From: Pseudomonadota bacterium
Lineage (GTDB): Bacteria > Pseudomonadota > Alphaproteobacteria > Azospirillales > Azospirillaceae
DNA length: 64,000 nt
Direction of reading: 5' to 3'
Assembly (NCBI GenBank): GCA_023423695.1
Contig: JAFAFA010000147.1
Location: forward strand, 24,711 to 88,710
Positions 57,959-64,000 of this stretch are shown piece by piece (position 1 is the first letter of the stretch; each line of letters begins with the position of its first letter). The position numbers were made by a program, and so were the translations under genes. The notes under the pieces are model-generated. The model searched no databases and was not told where the DNA came from. It was given only the letters and a program-made list of their open reading frames with translations.

Positions 57959-58705
57959 GTGAGCATTTATCCGGAGAGCGGCCAGCCGGTGCGGCTGTCG
58001 GTCGTTGTCCCCGTCTTCAACGAGGCCGACAACGTGCTGCCGCTGCTCGAAGAGATCGAGCGGGCGCTGGCGCCGGCCGGCGGATTCGAAATCATCTTCG
58101 TCGACGACCAGTCCGACGACGACACCCAGGCGCGGCTGGCCCCGGCGGTCGAGGCCGGCCGCCTGCGCGTGCTGCGCCACTCCCGCCGTTCCGGCCAGAG
58201 CGCCGCGGTGCGCAGCGGCGTCAAGGCGGCGCGCGGCGAGTTCGTCGTCACCCTCGACGGCGACGGGCAGAACGATCCGGCCGACATACCGGCGCTCTTC
58301 GCCCTGGTGTCGACGGGGGAGGCCGGCGCCCCGGTGCTGGTCGGCGGCCTGCGCAGGAAGCGGCAGGACACCCTGTCGAAGCGCTGGGCCTCCAAGATCG
58401 CCAACGCCGTTCGCCAGTCCTTCCTGCAGGACGGCTGCACCGACAGCGGCTGCGGGCTGAAACTGTTCCGTCGCGACGCCTTCCTCGATCTGCCGTTCTT
58501 CGGAGCGATGCACCGTTTCCTGCCGGCCCTGTTCCGCGCCCACGGCCATCCGGTGGCTTATGTGCCGGTGAACCATCGCCCGCGCGAGCGCGGCGTGTCA
58601 AAATACAACAACTGGCGGCGCGGGCTGATCGGCGTGGTCGATCTGCTGGGCGTCTATTGGCTGAAGCGACGGACAAAGCTGTCGCCCGTGTCCGAACGCC
58701 TCTGA
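57959..58705 (+). CDS. GT2 family polyprenyl-phosphate glycosyltransferase (DPM1-like)
   Basis: A 248-residue GT-A enzyme: LSVVVPVFNEADNVLPLLEE, IIFVDDQSDDDTQARL, the nucleotide-sugar DxD in TLDGDGQNDPADIP, and a conserved RRDAFLDLPFFGAMHRFLPA, followed by VPVNHRPRERGVSKYNNWRR. It lacks the C-terminal membrane pair of ArnC-like forms. It probably charges undecaprenyl phosphate with a sugar for the ArnT-like enzyme at 59086. The GTG at 57959 with GGGATGG upstream is chosen; an ATG at 57944 is possible. First gene of a three-gene operon. Confidence 0.87.
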   Translation: MSIYPESGQPVRLSVVVPVFNEADNVLPLLEEIERALAPAGGFEIIFVDDQSDDDTQARLAPAVEAGRLRVLRHSRRSGQSAAVRSGVKAARGEFVVTLDGDGQNDPADIPALFALVSTGEAGAPVLVGGLRRKRQDTLSKRWASKIANAVRQSFLQDGCTDSGCGLKLFRRDAFLDLPFFGAMHRFLPALFRAHGHPVAYVPVNHRPRERGVSKYNNWRRGLIGVVDLLGVYWLKRRTKLSPVSERL

Positions 58706-58753
58706 CCGACCTTCGCTGCGACCACGAGACCCTTTCGGGACAGGATTTCTACG

Positions 58754-59089
58754 ATGCTTGAGCGCGCTGCGGCCTGGTTCCACGAGCAGAGCACGACCGA
58801 CCTGATCTGGGTCGGCATCGGCTTCTTCGCCCAGCTGATGTTCACAATGCGCTTCATCGTGCAGTGGATCGCCAGCGAAAAGGCGCGGCGCAGCGTCGTG
58901 CCGGAACTGTTCTGGTATTTCTCGCTGGGCGGCGGCGTGATGCTGTTCGCCTACGCCTTCTACCGGTTCGACCCGGTCTTCATGCTGGGGCAGGGCATGG
59001 GTCTGGTGATCTACGCTCGCAACGTCTACTTCGTCTGGACCCACAAGAAGTCGCTGGCCGCCGGCGATGCGGTGCCGAGCAAATCGTGA
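58754..59089 (+). CDS. LAB_N domain membrane protein
   Basis: A 111-residue, three-span protein matching the lipid-A-disaccharide synthase N-terminal domain family: WVGIGFFAQLMFTMRFIVQW, SEKARRSVVPELFWYFSLGG and MGLVIYARNVYFVWTHKK. Stand-alone LAB_N proteins accompany polyprenyl-sugar glycosyltransferases and may act as a flippase or adaptor, a role not proven. It is sandwiched between a GT2 and a GT-C enzyme, and its stop overlaps the next start (GTGA). Confidence 0.9.
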   Translation: MLERAAAWFHEQSTTDLIWVGIGFFAQLMFTMRFIVQWIASEKARRSVVPELFWYFSLGGGVMLFAYAFYRFDPVFMLGQGMGLVIYARNVYFVWTHKKSLAAGDAVPSKS

Positions 59090-60777
59090 CCGCATCCCCC
59101 CTGCCGCGCGCCGCTCTGCCGATCTGGGCCTATGCGCTGCTGACGCTGATCGCCGCCGCGCTGTTCCTGCCGGGCTTCACCGTGCTGCCGCCCTTCGACC
59201 GGGACGAGGCGCGCTTCGCGCAGGCGTCGTCCCAGATGCTGGACAGCGGCAACTTTGTCGACATCCGCTTCCAGGACGAGACGCGCTACAAGAAGCCCGT
59301 CGGCATCTATTGGCTCCAGACCGCCGCAACCACGGTGGCCGAAGCGGCGCGCGGCGTTCCCGTGGGCAGCGAGAAGCTGATCTGGACCTACCGCATTCCG
59401 TCCTTCCTGGGCGCGATTCTGGCGGTGCTCGGCAGCGCCTGGACGGCGGCGCGGCTGTTCGGCGGTCCGGCCGGCTTCATCGCCGGGCTGATGATGGCGT
59501 CCTGCGTCGTGCTGGGGGTCGAGGCGCGGATGGCCAAAACGGACGCCGTCCTGCTCGCCACGGTCGTGATCGGGCAGGCGGTACTGGCGCATCTGTATCT
59601 CACCCGCCGCGATCCGGCTCCCGCCGGGCGGGCCGCCTGGACCGCGCCGCTGGTGTTCTGGATCGCCGCCGGTGTCGGCGTGCTGGTCAAGGGGCCGCTG
59701 GTCCTGCTGGTATCCGGCAGCACGGCGCTGGTGCTGGCGCTGTGGGACCGCGAGGCCGGCTGGCTGAAGCGGCTGAAGCCTCTGGCCGGGCTCGGGATCG
59801 TCGTCGCCATCGCCGCGCCCTGGCTGATCGCCATCGCCATCAAGAGCAAGGGCGCCTTCTTCGCCGAGTCCGTCGGCCACGACATGCTGGGCAAGGTGTC
59901 GGGCGGGCAGGAGGGCAAGGGCCTGCCGCCGGGCTATTACCTCGGCACTTTCTGGGTCACCTTCGCCCCCTGGTCGCTGCTCGCCCTCCTGGCGGTTCCA
60001 TGGATCTGGGCGCGCCGTCGGCTGGACGCCGTGCGTTTCTGCATCGCCTGGATCATCCCGAGCTGGCTGGTGTTCGAGGCGGTGCCGACCAAGCTGCTGC
60101 ATTACACGCTACCGGTGTTCCCGGCGATTGCCGCCCTGGCCGCGGCAGCCCTGCTCGACAATTTCGACCGCAGCCGCGAACGGCCGCGCCGCTGGCTGAC
60201 GGCCGCCGCCGTGGCGCTCGGCGTCATCGGCTTCGGGGCACTGACCCTGGCTGTCGCGGTGATCCCCTGGCTGGTCGGCCAGCGGATCGATCCGATTGCG
60301 GTGTCGCTGGTGCCGGCGGTTGGCGGGCTCTTCGCGCTCGCCCTGCATCTGTTGCTTGGTGGTAAGCGGCAGGTCGGCCTCGCGGCCGGCGTGGCGGCTG
60401 CCGCTCTGCTCTATGTGGGGACCTACGCCGCGGTGCTGCCGAGCATCGACGGCGTTTGGGTCAGCCGGCAGGCCGCTCGTGCGGTCGCCCAGGTCAGGCC
60501 CTGCGCGGACAGTGTCGTCGCCTCCGCCGGCTATTCCGAACCGAGCCTCGTCTTCCTGCTGGGCACGCCGACCAAGCTTGTCCATGGCGCCGGTGCGGCA
60601 ACGCATCTGCTGTCGGACCGTGCCTGCGGTCTGGCCCTGGTGGAGGACCGCGAGGCTGCCGCCTTCCTCGACAGTCTCGGCACCGCCACGCCGCTGCCGC
60701 TGGCGGAACTGGCCGGATTCAACTATAACACGGGCAAGCGCCTGCACCTCACGCTCTACCGTCTGCCTGCATCGTAA
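59086..60777 (+). CDS. ArnT-like GT-C glycosyltransferase
   Basis: A 563-residue polytopic enzyme (about twelve spans) with the ArnT catalytic loop FTVLPPFDRDEARFAQASSQ (about 27-46) and the following RFQDETRYKKPVGIYWLQTA, nearly textbook for this family, plus YYLGTFWVTFAPWSLLAL and PTKLLHYTLPVFPAIAAL. It adds a sugar from undecaprenyl phosphate to lipid A or another periplasmic acceptor. The GTG start overlaps the LAB_N stop by four bases. Aminoarabinose genes (arnABC) are not adjacent, so the sugar may be another hexose or uronic acid. Confidence 0.92.
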   Translation: MTASPLPRAALPIWAYALLTLIAAALFLPGFTVLPPFDRDEARFAQASSQMLDSGNFVDIRFQDETRYKKPVGIYWLQTAATTVAEAARGVPVGSEKLIWTYRIPSFLGAILAVLGSAWTAARLFGGPAGFIAGLMMASCVVLGVEARMAKTDAVLLATVVIGQAVLAHLYLTRRDPAPAGRAAWTAPLVFWIAAGVGVLVKGPLVLLVSGSTALVLALWDREAGWLKRLKPLAGLGIVVAIAAPWLIAIAIKSKGAFFAESVGHDMLGKVSGGQEGKGLPPGYYLGTFWVTFAPWSLLALLAVPWIWARRRLDAVRFCIAWIIPSWLVFEAVPTKLLHYTLPVFPAIAALAAAALLDNFDRSRERPRRWLTAAAVALGVIGFGALTLAVAVIPWLVGQRIDPIAVSLVPAVGGLFALALHLLLGGKRQVGLAAGVAAAALLYVGTYAAVLPSIDGVWVSRQAARAVAQVRPCADSVVASAGYSEPSLVFLLGTPTKLVHGAGAATHLLSDRACGLALVEDREAAAFLDSLGTATPLPLAELAGFNYNTGKRLHLTLYRLPAS

Positions 60778-60911
60778 GGGCAGGGGGGACCTCCCCGCTT
60801 GGGGATGGGGCTGCCGGGATGGGTAACGCGCCTCCGCATTGGACGGCGCGGGCGCTTTCCGCTCGACTGCATCTTCAGATCCGTTTTTTCCGGACGAAAG
60901 GTGCCTGTTCG

Positions 60912-61319
60912 ATGACCCGCGTTGCATCCGCTGCCAGAGCCGCTGCCAGGACCGCCGCCGTCGCCGCCGTTTCCATCCTGGGGATGGCGACGCTGTCGCT
61001 GCCGGCGAATGCCCAGAAGCAGGACTATGCGCCCTGGGTGTACGACCAGATGGTGCCGACCGGTCCCTTCATGCGCAACATGGATCAGGCGCAGCCGCTC
61101 CCCGGCCCGGCGCCGTCGCATTGGGGCGCCACGAAATCGGGCGAGCACCGCGCCGGCATGACGCGCTACGGCACCGACGTGAAGCGGACGAGCCGCCACT
61201 ATTCCACCACCCATTCGCTGACGCCGCCGCCGGTCGATCCCGCCGCCGCCCGGCGGGTGATGGCCCCGCCGCGCAGTTCCGACGCCCCGGCGGCGCCGAG
61301 GACCGCCCTGCCTCAGTAA
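60912..61319 (+). CDS. Exported 135-residue protein of unknown function
   Basis: An Ala-rich signal peptide of ~33 residues (ARTAAVAAVSILGMATLSLP, cleaved near ANAQ). The mature part is small, basic and Pro-rich with no Cys: DYAPWVYDQMVPTGPFMRNM and GEHRAGMTRYGTDVKRTSRH. A His/Arg-rich middle and Pro/Ala-rich tail suggest an extended envelope or cell-wall-associated peptide. Not recognised. Its 3' end overlaps the convergent ROK gene by seven bases. Confidence 0.7.
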   Translation: MTRVASAARAAARTAAVAAVSILGMATLSLPANAQKQDYAPWVYDQMVPTGPFMRNMDQAQPLPGPAPSHWGATKSGEHRAGMTRYGTDVKRTSRHYSTTHSLTPPPVDPAAARRVMAPPRSSDAPAAPRTALPQ

Positions 61320-62272
61320 TCCGCGTCCGGCATCTCGCCCGGCCGCCACAGCCACGCCGCGCCGCGCACGCCACTGGGATCTCCATGGCGGGCGCGGCGC
61401 ACCGGCGTGTCCAACCGGTCGGTGAAGGCCCAGGATTCCATCGCCGCCGGCAGCCGGTCATACAGAAGGTCCGCGTTCGACAGGCCGCCGCCCAGCACGA
61501 TGACGTCCGGGTCCAGCAGGTTGGCCACCGCGGCCAGCCCGCGGGCCAGCCGCCCGACCAGCCGGTCCGCCGTCGCGGCGCATCCGGAATCGCCGCCAGC
61601 TGCGCGTGCGAGGATCGTCGCGGCGTCAAGCGCCTCGCCGGTGGCCGCCAGATGATCGGCCGCCACCGCAGGACCTGAGACGAAAGTCTCCAGGCAGCCA
61701 CGCTTGCCGCAGTAGCAGGCCGGGCCCGGCCGCTCCTCGTCCGTCGGCCAGGGCAGGGGATTGTGCCCCCACTCCCCGGCGATGGCATTGCGCCCGCCGA
61801 GCGGTCGGCCATGCACGACGATGCCGGCACCGCAGCCGGTGCCGAGGATCGCCGCGAACACCACGCCGCAGCCGGTCCCGGCGCCGTCCGTCGCCTCCGA
61901 CACCGCAAGGCAGTTGGCGTCGTTCTCGGTCCGCACCGGACGGCCGAGAGCCTGGACGAGGTCGCGAGTGAAGTCCTTCCCGATCAGCCAGGTGGAGTTG
62001 GCGTTCTTGACCAGCCCGGTGGCCGGGGAAATGGCGCCCGGAATGCCCAGCCCGACCGTCGCCTTGCCGCCGGCTGGGATTACGCCCTCCAGCCTTGCGA
62101 CCAGATCGCGGATCGTCGCGACCGTCCCGTCGTAATCGCCCTTGGGCGTGGGAACCCTGTGGCGGGACAACTCGTTTCCCTGACGGTCGAGCAGGATGCC
62201 CTCCGTCTTCGTGCCGCCCAGATCGATGCCGATGCGGTGCCCGCTCGCGAAACCTGATCCGGTGGCTGTCAT
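61313..62272 (-). CDS. ROK-family sugar kinase (fructokinase/N-acetylglucosamine kinase type)
   Basis: A 319-residue ROK protein. The ATP phosphate loop is RIGIDLGGTKTEGILLD (about 13-29), catalytic Asp in TENDANCLAVSE (about 115). The zinc-binding ROK signature GEWGHNPLPW with CYCGKRGCLETFVSG is complete. No HTH, so it is a kinase rather than a repressor. Phosphorylates a hexose in the cytosol; fructose or GlcNAc is likely from subfamily resemblance, not decided here. ATG at 62272. Confidence 0.9.
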   Translation of the reverse strand: MTATGSGFASGHRIGIDLGGTKTEGILLDRQGNELSRHRVPTPKGDYDGTVATIRDLVARLEGVIPAGGKATVGLGIPGAISPATGLVKNANSTWLIGKDFTRDLVQALGRPVRTENDANCLAVSEATDGAGTGCGVVFAAILGTGCGAGIVVHGRPLGGRNAIAGEWGHNPLPWPTDEERPGPACYCGKRGCLETFVSGPAVAADHLAATGEALDAATILARAAGGDSGCAATADRLVGRLARGLAAVANLLDPDVIVLGGGLSNADLLYDRLPAAMESWAFTDRLDTPVRRARHGDPSGVRGAAWLWRPGEMPDADY

Positions 62273-62546
62273 GCTGTGTGACCCGTCTGACCGTGGAAAT
62301 CCCATCCATAGCGTCGCCGCCACCGCGGCGTCCAGCGGTGGCGACTGCCAAAAAGAACAGGTACCGAAAGGTCAGGTCGCGGCTGCGACTCGGCGTGTCG
62401 ACTCCGCCGCGGTCGTGGGACAAAACGTGAGCCGTCGGCAAATACCATTGACCGGCCCCTGCGTTCGGGTAGAAGGTCGCCGACTGTCGGGCGGTCGCCT
62501 ATCCCGCCCCCACCCGTCCTACCGTACCGCGCCACCGGAGCCCCTG

Positions 62547-63329
62547 ATGAGTCGCCAGCGCGCTGCCCTTCGCTTCTCCCTGAAAGCCCTGACCGGCGCC
62601 GCCGTCCTCGGCGCGCTGCTTGCCCTTCCTGCTGCGCCCGCCAGCGCTGCCGCCGCCAAGGAGGCTGCGAAGCCGCCGGCGAAGACGGCCGCCGCCAAGG
62701 CGCGCCCGACCAAGGCCAGCACCCCGGCCGCCCCGGCCTGCTACAACCGCGCCGAACATGCGGCCGAGCAGATGATGCGCCTGCACACCGAGATGATGGT
62801 GGTCGGCCTGACCTGCCGCACCGTGGTGCCGGACAAGAAGCCGTTCGACCTCTACCAGGACTTCTCGGTCAAGAACCGCGCCCTGCTGTCCAATTCCGAA
62901 GCCTCGCTGATCAGCTACTACAAGCGCTCCGGCAGCGGCGGCAACGCCACCCGCCAGTTCGACATGTTCCGCACGGAACTGGCGAACGAGATCAGCCGCC
63001 GCGCCGCCACCATCGGCATCCCGCAGTACTGCGCCAACTTCGTCGACCGGTCGGTGGCCGCCAAGGACCTGACCGCCGACGACCTGCGCACCCTGACTTC
63101 GGACGAGAAGAACGCCGGCCTGATGCACCTGGCCAGCCGCCCGCTCTGCGACGTGAAGGTGGTCAGCAATCCTGACCCCGTCTTCGCCGTCGCCCAGGCC
63201 ACGCCGACTCCGGCCGCGCCGAAGGCGGCCGCCGCCAAGGCGAAGGCTCCGGCCAAGGCAGCCGCTCCGGCCAAGCCGAAGCAGAAGGTCGCCGCCGCTC
63301 CGGCCAAGCAGTCCGTCGCCGTCCGCTGA
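62547..63329 (+). CDS. Exported protein with four Cys and Ala/Lys/Pro-rich ends
   Basis: A 260-residue periplasmic protein. Signal peptide ~1-35 (LKALTGAAVLGALLALPAAP, then ASAAA). Two low-complexity Ala/Lys/Pro segments (~36-65 and ~220-260) flank a helical core with EHAAEQMMRLHTEMMVVGLT, LYQDFSVKNRALLSNSEASL and FDMFRTELANEISRRAATIG. Four Cys in the core (PACYN, LTCRT, QYCAN, PLCDV) could form two disulphides. The function is unknown. CCGGAG precedes the ATG. Confidence 0.78.
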   Translation: MSRQRAALRFSLKALTGAAVLGALLALPAAPASAAAAKEAAKPPAKTAAAKARPTKASTPAAPACYNRAEHAAEQMMRLHTEMMVVGLTCRTVVPDKKPFDLYQDFSVKNRALLSNSEASLISYYKRSGSGGNATRQFDMFRTELANEISRRAATIGIPQYCANFVDRSVAAKDLTADDLRTLTSDEKNAGLMHLASRPLCDVKVVSNPDPVFAVAQATPTPAAPKAAAAKAKAPAKAAAPAKPKQKVAAAPAKQSVAVR

Positions 63330-63729
63330 CGCTGCAACGCCCGGTTTAAGGCGCACATTCGCAACGCCCCGCACGGCAGCCGCCGGCGGGGCGTTTTGCG
63401 TTCGCGCCGGTCTGGCTTCCAGCTCCATCCAAAGCCGACGCATGCGGCCAACACAAATCTGTCTTGCAAAAATCCGTCAGGCTGGTACTACCGAAAAGGT
63501 CAGGGGTGAGCGCTCGCCATACGGTCCAGCCGGGTCGGGGCCGCATCCTCCGAACAGGAAAAATCATGGTCCGTCAGACCGATAGGCGGAACTCCGGATG
63601 AAACGGCATTCCGTTTGGTGAATGGACGGGCTGCACCAGACAGGGGGCTGCTGTTGCGTGACCGGTGTGCCGAGTGTGCCCGTGCCGCCGCACCCTGCCT
63701 TTGCGCCGTGCTGAAGGTGGGGTGAGGAC
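63330..63729. other. 400-base leader region of livH
   Basis: Contains the terminator at 63363 and, further right, two weak promoter candidates: TTGCAA-N16-TACTAC (63464-63491) and a GG-N10-GC pair at 63644-63657 with the TTGC of a -12 element. No gene is seen. Confidence 0.5.
63363..63397 (+). terminator. Intrinsic terminator
   Basis: Stem AACGCCCCGC (63363-63372) with GCGGGGCGTT (63386-63395), loop of 13, ending in TTTT. It closes the transcript of the four-Cys protein 34 bases after its stop. Confidence 0.85.
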
Positions 63730-64000
63730 ATGGACTATTTTCTCCAGCAATTGATCAACGGTCTGTCGCTTGGGGCGATCTACGGCCTGATCGCGATCGG
63801 CTACACGATGGTGTACGGCATCATCGGGATGATCAACTTCGCCCATGGCGAGATTTACATGATCGGCTCCTTCGTGGCGCTGATCACCTTCCTGGCCATC
63901 GGCGCGCTCGGCATCACCTGGGTGCCGCTGGCCCTGCTGGTCATGCTGCTCGCCTCCATGCTGTTCACCAGCGTCTATGGCTGGACCGTCGAGCGCATCG
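63730..64000 (+). CDS. livH: Branched-chain amino acid ABC transporter permease LivH (3' part outside window)
   Basis: The first 90 codons are present: MDYFLQQLINGLSLGAIYGL, IAIGYTMVYGIIGMINFAHG, EIYMIGSFVALITFLAIGAL. This is the LivH N-terminus with its conserved GIIGMINFAHGE loop. An inner-membrane permease of the Liv/HAAT system that works with LivM, LivG, LivF and a binding protein; these would lie beyond base 64000. GGTGAGGAC precedes the ATG. Confidence 0.95.
   Translation, partial: MDYFLQQLINGLSLGAIYGLIAIGYTMVYGIIGMINFAHGEIYMIGSFVALITFLAIGALGITWVPLALLVMLLASMLFTSVYGWTVERI

Overview
The window is 64 kb of GC-rich, densely coding chromosome. It most resembles an Azospirillum-like member of the Rhodospirillales (Alphaproteobacteria). 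Support for this is inferential: an ABC-type glycerol operon in the Rhizobium glpSTPQUV order, chemoreceptors, a DctBD two-component pair, an alphaproteobacterial PmtA-type methyltransferase, a FlaF-like protein, a CcoG oxidase-assembly protein, and very high GC at third codon positions, which makes long antisense shadow frames almost everywhere.

Layout. 1-9.7 kb: IspE (cut by the window edge), a small serine hydrolase, a soluble chemoreceptor with an apparent sugar-diacid recognition domain, a methyltransferase divergent from glyoxalase II, a large Gln-rich DUF4175/TIGR02302 membrane protein, an EamA permease, a FlaF-like protein fused to DUF2934, and a small outer-membrane barrel protein. 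9.9-13.5 kb: a stress-flavoured group on one strand (two-domain kinase, tandem UspA, His-rich 86-residue protein, hemerythrin). 13.6-18 kb: a secreted alpha/alpha-barrel-like protein, UvrC and GMP reductase. 18.1-28.6 kb: the glycerol locus, with glpR divergent from glpD-glpS-glpT-glpP-glpQ-glpU-glpV-glpK and GlpR-like operators between the arms; this imports glycerol by an ATP-driven transporter, phosphorylates it (GlpK) and oxidises it (GlpD). 28.7-47.9 kb: MerR plus acyl-CoA ligase, a Cache chemoreceptor, a GT-C glycosyltransferase, DctBD, PmtA, an O-acyltransferase, HemD, a di-haem peroxidase behind a Fur-like box, CcoG behind an FNR/FixK-like box, a YqaA-like membrane protein and a PAS histidine kinase.

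47.9-54.7 kb looks like a decaying accessory island ending at a tRNA-Tyr(GUA) gene. It holds LysR/RidA, a broken alcohol dehydrogenase whose start codon is lost, TetR/enoyl-CoA hydratase, an eroded IS5-family transposase, an internally deleted DUF983 gene, a MocR-type regulator with a palindromic operator, and a recombinase-like HTH remnant. Gene decay is concentrated here.

54.9-64 kb returns to core content: an HTH protein with an Ala/Pro-rich linker, a DegP protease behind a textbook-like sigma-E promoter, a three-gene envelope glycosylation operon (GT2, LAB_N, ArnT-like), secreted proteins of unknown role, a ROK sugar kinase, and the start of livH cut by the window edge. No CRISPR array, rRNA operon, prophage or replication origin was seen.
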